From Spirochaetota bacterium (GTDB lineage: Bacteria; Spirochaetota; UBA4802; JAFGJZ01), in assembly GCA_016934935.1 (NCBI GenBank), contig JAFGRW010000023.1, positions 1 through 40,828 of the forward strand: a stretch of DNA of 40,828 nucleotides. The letters run 5' to 3'. The position numbers were made by a program, and so were the translations under genes. Below are positions 20,525 through 28,796 of this stretch, in pieces. Within the stretch, counting starts at the first letter, position 1. Each line of letters begins with the position of its first letter. The notes beneath the pieces are model-generated. The model was not told where the DNA came from, searched no databases, and saw only the letters and a list, made by a program, of their open reading frames with translations.

Positions 20525-20869
20525 ATGATCGATACACAAGCTGTACTTGACATCTTTTTTATGGCAATAACTGTTGATAATGAAATTCATGTTTCCGAAA
20601 TTAAAACGATTCAGGATATTATTGAAAACTCTCCCTATAAATTTCCGGATGATGTTGATGAACAGATCCAAAATTTAAAGATAAATGACCAGGAAACAAT
20701 TAAACAGAATTTTGATAAGGCCATTGCAAAACTGGCATCGGAAGCCATTGAAGACAAGCGAGCGATATTGCGTTTAATTATGAAAATTGTGGATGCGGAT
20801 AACATTATGCACCAAAACGAAGTACGCCTTATTTCCGGAATCATCAAAGACTGGAATATTGAAGTTTAA
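20525..20869 (+). CDS. TerB-like small acidic protein
   Basis: The 114-residue protein has two copies of the TerB-type helical signature, DxxIxxxExxxI: VDNEIHVSEIKTIQDII near the N-terminus and ADNIMHQNEVRLISGII near the C-terminus. These acidic sites suggest metal binding, as in tellurite-resistance TerB domains. TerB-like proteins occur widely as accessory factors of unknown role, so no specific function is claimed. The start follows the U32 stop by one base, with the SD-like GGCGG nearby. It is the last gene of the mltG-U32 run and ends next to the stop of the opposing metallophosphoesterase gene, without a terminator. Confidence 0.65.
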   Translation: MIDTQAVLDIFFMAITVDNEIHVSEIKTIQDIIENSPYKFPDDVDEQIQNLKINDQETIKQNFDKAIAKLASEAIEDKRAILRLIMKIVDADNIMHQNEVRLISGIIKDWNIEV

Positions 20870-21928
20870 CTATTTTGTTAATAGCCTTATTCTGTTAAAG
20901 ATATAATCGAGTGAATCCTGTTTAAGTATTTTTCTGTATGCACCCCGGTTTCCAAAGGTAAATCTTTCATCACGCACCTGCTTGTAATATTTCTCTTTCT
21001 GATGCGTATTATACCATCTAATAAGAGAAATATTTCCATTATCAATATCAATCCCGGTAGCACCTTTTGGCCCGATAACGCAGCCCGAATTAAAAATGAC
21101 CGGTATTATCATTTCACGATCGTAAATACTGCCAATTGCACCCTCCATCGAATCATAAGAAAGAATTCTCTTTAATTGCTTCTTATTATCTTCTATTTCA
21201 TACTCAATTCTTGTTTTTTCACGCTTTCCCGCATTTGTATAGCTACGCAGTAACCTCTCGATTGTAAAAATAATAATATCAATATCAGATAACGATTCAA
21301 AAAGCGGACGATGAGTATGACCAATTACCGAAACAACCCCCTTCATTCGTGAATACTTATAAACACGCTCTTCCGTTTTATGTATTTTTAAATTTCCGTA
21401 ATCCCTTACAATATTTTTTATTCCAAGGGGTTTGGCGCAATAACGCAATATAAAACCTATAAGCTTGTTTCGAAACCCACTGTATTTTGATGCCTGATGC
21501 CCATGGAAAATAAAAATTGTTTTACCTTCATAATCGAGCGACAGACCGTCATACAGTCTCGAATTTACCGGATCAGTATAGTTACGGGAATAAAGCTTAT
21601 AATCATGGTTGCCTACAATTTTAAAGAGCCTGCTATCTTCGGCAAAAAGTGCAAATACATCGTAAAGATCTTTCCATTTATTAAGTACAGCGTTTATACT
21701 GTTTTTCTGAAGCTCTTCTATATCACCATTAAGAATTAATGTATAACCATTTTTATAGTAGTAGTCTTTTAAAACAGAAATAATCAGAGATGAATTCTCT
21801 TTAAAATCATCACGCGAATTTCTTTTCCCAAGATGGAAATCACTGAATATTATATACTTCTCATTTTTTAAAGGTATCCGCAAAGAATTTTTGTAAGTCC
21901 TATCCATTTCTGAAAAATATCTATACAT
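20870..21928 (-). CDS. Calcineurin-like metallophosphoesterase
   Basis: The 352-residue protein carries the full metallophosphoesterase motif set: D30 and H32 in FSDFHLGK, D69 in NGDIEE, N107 and H108 in GNHD, HGHQ at 142-145, and H204 and H206 in GHTH. A two-metal phosphatase or phosphodiesterase is therefore expected. The layout resembles LpxH-like and YfcE-like enzymes, but it is longer, with a helical insert (KKQLKRIL..) and a C-terminal tail, so the substrate is not clear. The SD-like TAAGGAA lies about 10 bases ahead of the ATG. It is transcribed away from the ABC-exporter promoter, across a 257-base AT-rich gap. Confidence 0.85.
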   Translation of the reverse strand: MYRYFSEMDRTYKNSLRIPLKNEKYIIFSDFHLGKRNSRDDFKENSSLIISVLKDYYYKNGYTLILNGDIEELQKNSINAVLNKWKDLYDVFALFAEDSRLFKIVGNHDYKLYSRNYTDPVNSRLYDGLSLDYEGKTIFIFHGHQASKYSGFRNKLIGFILRYCAKPLGIKNIVRDYGNLKIHKTEERVYKYSRMKGVVSVIGHTHRPLFESLSDIDIIIFTIERLLRSYTNAGKREKTRIEYEIEDNKKQLKRILSYDSMEGAIGSIYDREMIIPVIFNSGCVIGPKGATGIDIDNGNISLIRWYNTHQKEKYYKQVRDERFTFGNRGAYRKILKQDSLDYIFNRIRLLTK

Positions 21929-22185
21929 AATTTACGGTTCCTTACAGAAGTATCAAAAATTTGTTTAAGATAATCAAGTATGTATTTCAAAATAATGACA
22001 AGTATATCATAGTAAATATTATTAATTTATTCTACATAAATATGTTAAATATTTTTTTATAAATACAAGTAAAACGATGTATTCTTAATATATATATTTT
22101 CTTTTAACAAACTGAATCATTTAAACTGTTCTTATTCAATAGCAAATTTTTTTACAACAAAAGCTTCACGATTGCTTTTTTCTTG
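21929..22185. other. AT-rich divergent intergenic region
   Basis: This gap separates the leftward metallophosphoesterase from the rightward leader/ABC unit. It is strongly AT-rich, with long A and T runs (22040-22100, 22140-22185) that could form an upstream promoter element or bent DNA. No gene, repeat or hairpin of note was seen. Confidence 0.4.
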
Positions 22186-22222
22186 TTGACAAATTGATAT
22201 TAAACCTGTTATGTGTCATAAT
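22186..22222 (+). promoter_or_regulatory. Promoter(s) of the leader-ABC exporter unit
   Basis: Two staggered sigma-70 candidates are visible. TTGACA (22186-22191) with TTATGT (22209-22214) has a 17-base spacer. TTGATA (22194-22199) with CATAAT (22217-22222) also has a 17-base spacer. The second would start RNA near 22229, about 20 bases before the leader's ribosome site. Both are preceded by A/T tracts. Confidence 0.65.
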
Positions 22223-22260
22223 CAATTTTTGCAAAACTAAATTTTTGATAAGGAATACTC

Positions 22261-22338
22261 ATGAATATTAGAACTATTACACATAATGTTTTCTGTTTCA
22301 TGGAGACAGGTGCGTCCGCGCGGTGGTGTTGGTTCTAG
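22261..22338 (+). CDS. 25-residue leader peptide ahead of ABC exporter
   Basis: This is a short ORF with a good ribosome site (AGGA at 22251-22254, six bases before the ATG). It begins MNIRTITHNV and ends ARWCWF before TAG. The aromatic/Cys codons cluster: Phe-Cys-Phe at codons 11-13 and Trp-Cys-Trp-Phe at codons 22-25. Within its RNA, CTGTTTC (22293-22299) pairs with GAGACAG (22303-22309). The GC-rich 22316-22326 can pair with the 5' arm of the following terminator (22361-22370). Position and structure match a regulatory leader peptide for ribosome-controlled attenuation. I do not recognise the peptide as a named leader. Confidence 0.7.
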   Translation: MNIRTITHNVFCFMETGASARWCWF

Positions 22339-22361
22339 TTTTTTTATAAAACAGTACAGCC

Positions 22362-22388
22362 AGCCGCGGGATGACCGCGGCTTTTTTT
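22362..22388 (+). terminator. First attenuator terminator
   Basis: AGCCGCGG (22362-22369) and CCGCGGCT (22375-22382) form a perfect 8-bp GC-rich stem with a five-base loop, followed by seven T. It starts 24 bases after the leader stop codon and lies before the exporter genes, so it would end most transcripts early unless disrupted. Confidence 0.9.
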
Positions 22389-22411
22389 ATGCCCGCATTT
22401 TTATGCATGGT

Positions 22412-22442
22412 AAAAAAGCCGCCTGGTAAGCGGCTTTTTTTT
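22412..22442 (+). terminator. Second attenuator terminator, just before the ABC ribosome site
   Basis: AAAAAAGCCGC (22412-22422) and GCGGCTTTTTT (22430-22440) form an 11-bp stem with a seven-base loop, and the T run continues to 22442. The exporter's GGAG ribosome site (22449) begins seven bases later. The stem may therefore also affect translation. A-rich left and T-rich right flanks make it able to work on both strands. Confidence 0.85.
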
Positions 22443-22459
22443 ATTAATGGAGACAAATC

Positions 22460-24325
22460 ATGAAGACTTTACACTCACTCATATTTCTAATTGGAAAGCA
22501 AAAGACCATTTTTATTTTTGCTATATTAACCCTTCTTTTGGGTGTGACTTTTGAAGCATCTGGACGTCTAGTTATAAGGGACATTGTAGATACAGTACTA
22601 GCCGATAAAATTAATCTTACAAATATGAAAAACCTAATCCTGCTTTTTACTTTTTGTACCCTTATGCAGGGAACCTTTCATTTTATCAGTGCCAGATGGA
22701 AGACATCTGCAACAGAATCAATTGTACGATCAATTCGTAACAAGCTGTTTAACCATATTCAGCAGCTATCTTTTCATTATCACGATCATACTCCGGTTGG
22801 TGAGCTGGTTCAGCGCGCGACTTCGGATGTCGATTCAGTAAGAAGATTTTACGGTGATCAGATTCCCGGCATTTTACAGATAATATTCCGATGTCTTATA
22901 TTCTTTGCCGCAATCGCATTAATTGACATACGGATAGCGCTTGTAACATCTATAATTATACCTGTGTTAACGATTATTTCGACATTCTTTTTTCACAGGA
23001 TATATCAGGCATACGATTTACTTCAAACCTGCGAAGGTGAGGTTTCCAGCTCGGTACAGGAAAATCTTAACGGTATTAGAGTAGTACGCGCCTTTGCTCA
23101 ACAAAACTATGAAAACCGTATGTTTGAAACCAAGAACCGCGCCCAATTGAACGCCGGTTTGAAGGAAGTTTTCTGGCATTCATCTTACTGGCCGGTAGCC
23201 CACATATTATGCGGCACACAACTTTGTGTATCAATTCTTTACACAGGTTATACAGTTATTAATGGCGAAAATACCGTAGGAACTTTGGTCGCAGCAAGTT
23301 TTCTGTTTAATGGCCTTATCTGGCCATTGCAGGATTTGGGCAGATTAATCACTGAAATAAGTCACAGTTTTGTATCTTTTAACAGAATTGAAGAGATCAT
23401 GACAGAAGAGACCGAGGATACCGAGAATAACATTTCACGGGATAGCACGCTGATTCAAAACGATGACAAACCACTATCTGACAGGTACAAGAATCATTCT
23501 CAATCTGCTGATAACAGTAACAATTTCAAACTGCCTCTGCGACTGGAGGGTCATATAGAATTTGAGAATCTATGTTTTTCGTATGGTGATACGGCTCCCG
23601 TTTTGAAGAACATCTCGTTTGAATGCAAGCCGGGACAGAAAATAGCCCTGGTTGGAGAAACCGGATCTGGTAAGACTTCAATAGTAAATCTGCTGCCCCG
23701 CTTTTATCCTTACCAGAGCGGAAAGCTATTGATAGATAGAATACCGGTAACCGATTACCCCAGAAATTATTTACGTAAAAATATCGGTATTGTTGAACAG
23801 AATCCGTTTCTGTTTACTACAACAATTCGTGAAAATATCGAATACGGTACAGATCGCGATATTGATTTTGAGGAGGTAGTCAAAGCTGCAAAAGCTGCCG
23901 CCATACATAACGATATTATGAGGTTTCCTCTAAAATACGATACAGTAGTTGGAGAAAAAGGTATAAGCCTCTCAGGAGGACAAAAACAACGTATTGTGAT
24001 AGCCCGGACGATATTGAAGGATCCGCATATCCTGATTCTGGATGATTCGACATCGGCTGTTGACGCGGACACCGAACAGTGCATTCGCAAAGCTATTAAT
24101 AATCTGTTAAAAGGACGATCAACTTTTATTATCGCGCATAGAATACAGACCCTTAAAGAAGCCGATATTATAATCGTATTAAAAGAAGGGGAAATAAAAC
24201 AGCAAGGCAGCCATGATGAACTAATCAAGGTACCTGGCTTCTACAAGGATATTTTTGAGATACAGACCAGAATTGAAAAAGAACTGATTCTTGAAATCGA
24301 AAGCAACAGGAAAGGTAAATTATAA
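22460..24325 (+). CDS. ABC exporter half-transporter with non-catalytic Walker B (subunit 1)
   Basis: The 621-residue half-transporter has a six-helix membrane domain (residues about 15-300), then a polar linker of about 40 residues rich in E, D, N and S, then the ATPase domain. Walker A is GETGSGKT (399-406), the signature LSGGQ (504-508), and Walker B LILDDST. The residue after Walker B Asp528 is Asp529 where the catalytic Glu normally stands. Such Asp-for-Glu subunits pair with an active partner in heterodimeric exporters (TM287/288, BmrCD, LmrCD type). The start has GGAG seven bases ahead. The gene follows a leader peptide with two terminators and overlaps its partner by one base (TAATG). 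Drug or lipid-like export across the inner membrane is inferred; the substrate is unknown. Confidence 0.92.
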   Translation: MKTLHSLIFLIGKQKTIFIFAILTLLLGVTFEASGRLVIRDIVDTVLADKINLTNMKNLILLFTFCTLMQGTFHFISARWKTSATESIVRSIRNKLFNHIQQLSFHYHDHTPVGELVQRATSDVDSVRRFYGDQIPGILQIIFRCLIFFAAIALIDIRIALVTSIIIPVLTIISTFFFHRIYQAYDLLQTCEGEVSSSVQENLNGIRVVRAFAQQNYENRMFETKNRAQLNAGLKEVFWHSSYWPVAHILCGTQLCVSILYTGYTVINGENTVGTLVAASFLFNGLIWPLQDLGRLITEISHSFVSFNRIEEIMTEETEDTENNISRDSTLIQNDDKPLSDRYKNHSQSADNSNNFKLPLRLEGHIEFENLCFSYGDTAPVLKNISFECKPGQKIALVGETGSGKTSIVNLLPRFYPYQSGKLLIDRIPVTDYPRNYLRKNIGIVEQNPFLFTTTIRENIEYGTDRDIDFEEVVKAAKAAAIHNDIMRFPLKYDTVVGEKGISLSGGQKQRIVIARTILKDPHILILDDSTSAVDADTEQCIRKAINNLLKGRSTFIIAHRIQTLKEADIIIVLKEGEIKQQGSHDELIKVPGFYKDIFEIQTRIEKELILEIESNRKGKL

Positions 24326-26133
24326 TGAGCATTAAACAGAAAAAGGAAAGTCGTGAAGTTGAACTTTTCAAGGAACATTACAAGGGTAAACTGTACAGAA
24401 GACTTCTGAAAATCTCACTTACCAAATGGAGATTATTAGCCGGTTTCTTAACAGCCATTATCATAACGGCTTTTATTGATTCGACAAACACATATATAAG
24501 CAAGTTTATTATCGATGATGGTGTGATTCCGGGAAACACCCAAACCATGTTTAAATATGGTTTAATCATGTTTGCATTATTTCTCTTGAACAGTATGGCC
24601 ATTTTCACCTTTATCTTTTGCGCCGGCCGCCTTGGAGAACATATGCAATACCATCTTCGAAAAGAGCAGTTTAGTCATCTGCAAAAACTATCTTTTTCTT
24701 TTTTTGACCGCGTATCTAGCGGATGGCTTTTGTCAAGAATAACCAGCGACTCAAGAAGAATTGCAGAGCTGTGTACCTGGATGTTTCTTGATATGACATG
24801 GGGAGCTGTAAATATTGTGGTTGCTCTTATCTTTATGGCCACTATTAATTTGAAACTTATGCTTGTCGTTGCACTGATGACTCCGATATTGGTTATTGCC
24901 TCAATAAAATTCCGTTCACTTATTTTAAAAGAGTACCGGAAAGTACGCTCTATTAATTCACAGATAACCAGTGCCTACTCCGAAAACATCTCAGGAGTTC
25001 GCATCGTCAAGGCTCTTAACCGTGAAGAGAAAAATCTTGCAAATTTTTCCAAAATAACCAGACAAATGCACAAGCGTTCTTTCAGAGCAGGCTGGCTTTC
25101 CGCTTTTTTTCTGCCGGTTGTACAAATGATCACCACTCTTGCGGTCGCAGCTATTCTTTATGTGGGTGGCTCAGATATAAGCACAGGAGCTCTCTCGGTT
25201 GGAGAGCTGCGCGCGTTTATCGGATATGTACTTTTCATGATGTGGCCGATAGAAAACCTTTCACGGGTCTTTAGTGAAATGCAAAGGTCGATAGCCAGTG
25301 CCGAACGTGTTTTTTCACTTCTTGATACACCTTCTGGAATAGCTGATCGCAAAGGAAGCCATACAAAGGCAAATTTCAAAGGAAAAATTGATTTTTGTTC
25401 GGTCAGCTTTCATTACGAAAAAGACTCCCCTGTGTTAAAGAACATCAATCTTTCGGTCATGCCAGGCGAGGTAATCGCAATAGTCGGGCCAACAGGAGGC
25501 GGAAAAAGCACACTTGTAAACCTTGCAGCCAGATTTTACGAACCATGTAAAGGCAAAATACTTTTTGATGGTGAAGATTACCGCAACTGGACACAAGAGG
25601 CTCTTCAGCATCGAATTGGTATAGTTCTTCAGGATCCGCATCTGTTTTCCGGAACAATACGTGAGAATATTTTGTACGGAAAACCAGACGCGACTGAAGA
25701 AGAGATAATCACAGCGGCATCACGCGTGCAAGCTCACGAAATGATTTGTCGTCTTCCAAACGGATATCAGGAAAATGTCGGTGAGGCAGGGAATCTTCTA
25801 TCAATAGGTCAGAAACAATTGATAAGTCTCGCTAGAACAATAATATCCGACCCCGATATTATAATAATGGACGAGGCCACAAGCTCTATAGATTCTTTGA
25901 CCGAACACCTGATTCAGGAGGGCATTCATCATCTGATGGAAGGTCGAACCAGTTTTGTTATAGCACACAGGCTCTCTACAATACGAGAAGCTAACCGGAT
26001 ACTGGTTCTTGAATCCGGACAAATAAAGGAGAGTGGAACCCACGAAGAGCTGCTAAAGAATCGAGGACACTATTATGAGCTTTACACAAGTCAAATACGT
26101 TCTGAAAAATCGGGATGCGCCCAATTAGCTTAA
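24325..26133 (+). CDS. ABC exporter half-transporter with catalytic Walker B (subunit 2)
   Basis: This 602-residue partner of subunit 1 has a membrane domain at about residues 30-320 and an ATPase domain with Walker A GPTGGGKS (388-395) and Walker B IIIMDEATS, with the catalytic Glu517. Its signature is LSIGQ (492-496) in place of LSGGQ. The changed signature faces subunit 1's Asp-type Walker B in the dimer, so one ATP site is degenerate and the other complete. This is the exact asymmetry of heterodimeric multidrug exporters. The ATG overlaps the upstream stop (TAATG), implying coupled translation and equal amounts. No terminator was found before the SpoIIM-like gene, so read-through is possible. 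Confidence 0.92.
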   Translation: MSIKQKKESREVELFKEHYKGKLYRRLLKISLTKWRLLAGFLTAIIITAFIDSTNTYISKFIIDDGVIPGNTQTMFKYGLIMFALFLLNSMAIFTFIFCAGRLGEHMQYHLRKEQFSHLQKLSFSFFDRVSSGWLLSRITSDSRRIAELCTWMFLDMTWGAVNIVVALIFMATINLKLMLVVALMTPILVIASIKFRSLILKEYRKVRSINSQITSAYSENISGVRIVKALNREEKNLANFSKITRQMHKRSFRAGWLSAFFLPVVQMITTLAVAAILYVGGSDISTGALSVGELRAFIGYVLFMMWPIENLSRVFSEMQRSIASAERVFSLLDTPSGIADRKGSHTKANFKGKIDFCSVSFHYEKDSPVLKNINLSVMPGEVIAIVGPTGGGKSTLVNLAARFYEPCKGKILFDGEDYRNWTQEALQHRIGIVLQDPHLFSGTIRENILYGKPDATEEEIITAASRVQAHEMICRLPNGYQENVGEAGNLLSIGQKQLISLARTIISDPDIIIMDEATSSIDSLTEHLIQEGIHHLMEGRTSFVIAHRLSTIREANRILVLESGQIKESGTHEELLKNRGHYYELYTSQIRSEKSGCAQLA

Positions 26134-26187
26134 GAATAGTCTGCTCCCTTTTATGAAAAGTTATTGATTAATTATCAAAGGCTTTTT

Positions 26188-26232
26188 ATGAATGTGTTAA
26201 ATGAAAGAGACCTATTTTATAAAACTATATAG
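26188..26232 (+). CDS. Possible 14-codon upstream ORF overlapping the SpoIIM-like gene
   Basis: An ATG at 26188 sits six bases after AAAGG (26177-26181) and opens a 14-codon frame ending with TAG at 26230-26232. It overlaps the start of the SpoIIM-like gene (26201) in another frame. The ribosome site is placed better for this ORF than for the gene itself (19 bases away). It may serve for translational coupling, or it may be chance. Confidence 0.25.
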   Translation: MNVLNERDLFYKTI

Positions 26233-27160
26233 CCAACAATGGAAAGAGGCCGAACAGCTTTTAAAATTAAAAAGAGGTTCGGTCGATCCAGACAAGATTG
26301 CACGTTACTATACCCAAATTAGTGACGATCTCTCATACGCGGCTACATTTTATCCTCAAAGCAGTACCACGCACTATCTGAATAGCCTTGCTTCATCGTT
26401 TCACAGGTTGATTTATAGCCGAAAATATGAGAAACGAAGCAGACTTATTACTTTCTGGACCAGGGAACAACCAAGACTTGTTTACCGCTACCGCTACAGT
26501 ATGCTTGTCGCGCTGTTATTTTTTGCAGTTTCAGCATTTTTGGGTATTCTATCAAGCCATTACGACAAGATGTTTGCCCGGATAGTTATGGGTGAAACCT
26601 ATATGCGTATGACCGAGCTTAATATACAAAACGGCGACCCATTAGCGGTTTATAAGCAGGCTCACGAAATAACCATGTTCCTGGGCATAACTGTAAACAA
26701 TATTCGGGTCGCATTATCTGCTTTCGCCCTTGGTACTGTTTTTTCAGCCGGTACCTCGGTGCTTCTTTTTTTTAATGGTGTCATGATAGGCACGTTTCAC
26801 TATTTTTTTTATGAGAATGGTCTTTTATTCGAATCCTTAAAAACAGTATGGATTCACGGCACCCTTGAAATAAGCGCCATTATTATTTCGGCGGGTGCAG
26901 GCATGATTATCGGAAACAGTATTCTTTTTCCAGGCACATATAAACGCCTTGTTTCGTTTCAAAAAGGAGCATCCGACGGGATAAAGGTCCTGATCGGTGT
27001 TATTCCTCTTTTTATTGTAGCGGGATTTCTGGAAGGCTTTGTAACCCGGCATACCGAACTTCCAGATTATATAAGAGTCGGAATCATTCTTATTTGTTTT
27101 GTTTTTATAATTCTATACTATTTTGTTTATCCCATAATAGTAAACCGGAGACAGAAATGA
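26201..27160 (+). CDS. SpoIIM-like (stage II sporulation protein M family) membrane protein
   Basis: The 319-residue protein opens with the typical soluble helices of this family (ETYFIKLYSQQWKEAEQLL, DDLSYAATFYPQSSTTHYLN), then has several membrane segments from about residue 105 on. These include LFFNGVMIGTFHYFFYENG and WIHGTLEISAIIISAGAGMIIG, with the HGTLEI-type block conserved in the family. In non-sporulating bacteria it is found next to RDD, MoxR and DUF58 genes, as here, and its role is unknown. The start is supported by family alignment, not by its ribosome site. Its stop overlaps the next start (ATGA). Confidence 0.85.
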   Translation: MKETYFIKLYSQQWKEAEQLLKLKRGSVDPDKIARYYTQISDDLSYAATFYPQSSTTHYLNSLASSFHRLIYSRKYEKRSRLITFWTREQPRLVYRYRYSMLVALLFFAVSAFLGILSSHYDKMFARIVMGETYMRMTELNIQNGDPLAVYKQAHEITMFLGITVNNIRVALSAFALGTVFSAGTSVLLFFNGVMIGTFHYFFYENGLLFESLKTVWIHGTLEISAIIISAGAGMIIGNSILFPGTYKRLVSFQKGASDGIKVLIGVIPLFIVAGFLEGFVTRHTELPDYIRVGIILICFVFIILYYFVYPIIVNRRQK

Positions 27161-28116
27161 TTAAAGAAAACTTGAATCTACTTTTAATTCGCAAAAACAC
27201 CGAGATAATTGATGATTCGTTTACTATATTCAAGCAGAACTGGAAATTATTATCCAAATTTATTTTTAAATATTTGCTGCCAATATATATCTTAACCTCA
27301 ATATTTACTGTATATATAATAAAGTCATATATTAATTTTATTATTGATTATGCTAACCTTTCTGAAACATTTAATTCATCTCCAGCGAATTTTATAGAGC
27401 AAATAAATATTCCTTTTCTTGTTGTGTCTATAATCATATATTTAATTGCATTTATGACTATTGCAACCATCTTCGATACAGTGCTTATACGATATGTCGC
27501 ATTATACAGAGATACTCCCTACTCTTCAATTACCGACAATGCAATGAAAGAGCAGTTTAAATCATGGTTTTTACATGTTCTTAAAAGAAATTTTCAGTTT
27601 ATACTGGTAGTTACGCTGATTTATGTTATCTATTTTGCTACACTATTTTCCGTTCAGTATATTCCGCAAATGGCAATCACATTCATTGGCGTCTATATGT
27701 TTTACTATATATTCGCTCTGATCTGGCCGATTCTTTTTATTGCTTACAGCACCGTTGTCGCCAATGAAAAACTAGCATTTATCAAAACCTTAAAAAGGAC
27801 TTTCTGGCTGTTGCAAAACAACTGGTTATCGGCAGCAGGACTTTTTTATCTGACTGTTATGATCGCCTATATAATCTCGATTTTTATGACTATTCCAACC
27901 GGTGTTATAACAGGTATCGGAGTGGCTCTTGATATAAATGAGGCAACATCAAAGATCGGCACTACTGCTATATACTGCATCGCTGCTATTCTTATGATTC
28001 TGTACTACTTTACCTATGTTGTGCTACCTACTCTCTCTTTTTCTATCAAATATTGGCAACTACGTGAAAAAAAAGAGGGGTTATCACTTAAAGAAGCCGT
28101 TGATAACATTAAATGA
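27157..28116 (+). CDS. Multi-pass membrane protein of unknown function
   Basis: The 319-residue protein starts MIKENLNLLLIRKNTEIIDDSFTIFKQNWK, then has about six hydrophobic segments (e.g. YLLPIYILTSIFTVYII, FLVVSIIIYLIAFMTIATIF, IWPILFIAYSTVV). It resembles the membrane proteins of the glycerophosphodiester phosphodiesterase membrane-domain/DUF975 type by layout only. The start at 27157 has GGAG ahead and overlaps the SpoIIM-like stop by ATGA. The same overlap joins it to the next gene, so it is a fixed part of this cluster. No catalytic motif was seen. Confidence 0.75.
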   Translation: MIKENLNLLLIRKNTEIIDDSFTIFKQNWKLLSKFIFKYLLPIYILTSIFTVYIIKSYINFIIDYANLSETFNSSPANFIEQINIPFLVVSIIIYLIAFMTIATIFDTVLIRYVALYRDTPYSSITDNAMKEQFKSWFLHVLKRNFQFILVVTLIYVIYFATLFSVQYIPQMAITFIGVYMFYYIFALIWPILFIAYSTVVANEKLAFIKTLKRTFWLLQNNWLSAAGLFYLTVMIAYIISIFMTIPTGVITGIGVALDINEATSKIGTTAIYCIAAILMILYYFTYVVLPTLSFSIKYWQLREKKEGLSLKEAVDNIK

Positions 28117-28796
28117 TAAAAAAAATTATTTTTATTATCTTTGTTATCATCACATCCGGTGTACTTTTTGCGGATACAAAGATAACTATACCCGAGCATG
28201 ATACGGTTCTTGAGTTATATGATTCAGAAAATTTAAGCTATAGTTCTCAAGATCGAGTCACACTTATTGGATCGATAAACAGAAAAATAATCAAAATTCT
28301 GAGAGATTTTTTTCACAGATTATCATCTCACGATGGTTTTGACTTAAAAGATGTGTACCTCATAATCGTAGCAGTTATAATTGTTTCAGCAGTTCTTTTT
28401 TTACTCTATAAAATTTTAAAAGGTGTCTGGTTCTTTTATTCACCGGAAAAAAAAGTCAATGCTCAAATTTCAGACACCGGTCTGGAAGTTAAACAAAATA
28501 CAAATTATCTGCAACTTTACGAAAATGCCTTAAATAACGAAGATCCCGATACAGCAATTCGTTATCTTTATCTGCATGCACTTAAAGATCTGTCAGTTAA
28601 AAACATAATTCATCTGCGCAAAGACAAGACCAACAAAATTTACACCTCTGAAATAAAGAACATTGAAATAAAAAATATTTTTATAAAAATAGCCAACATT
28701 TTTAACTCTGTATATTATGGCAAAAACAGGGCGTCAGTAAAACTGGCACTTGATGTCAAACAGTTATGCGATTTACTAACAGAGGTCGAATCATGA
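28113..28796 (+). CDS. DUF4129-like membrane protein
   Basis: The 227-residue protein has a signal peptide (MIKKIIFIIFVIITSGVLFA), an extracytoplasmic segment, one membrane helix (about residues 83-105) and a cytoplasmic C-terminal domain with the DUF4129 pattern. That pattern is LYENALNNEDPDTAIRYLYL, then an alpha-helical run ending VKQLCDLLTEV. DUF4129 proteins commonly stand beside MoxR and DUF58 genes. The function is unknown. It overlaps its neighbours on both sides by ATGA. Confidence 0.7.
   Translation: MIKKIIFIIFVIITSGVLFADTKITIPEHDTVLELYDSENLSYSSQDRVTLIGSINRKIIKILRDFFHRLSSHDGFDLKDVYLIIVAVIIVSAVLFLLYKILKGVWFFYSPEKKVNAQISDTGLEVKQNTNYLQLYENALNNEDPDTAIRYLYLHALKDLSVKNIIHLRKDKTNKIYTSEIKNIEIKNIFIKIANIFNSVYYGKNRASVKLALDVKQLCDLLTEVES

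Noticed and set aside
22339..22345. Seven-T run right after the leader stop as a terminator
   Set aside because: The preceding CCGCGCGG is self-complementary without a loop, so no proper stem stands directly before it.
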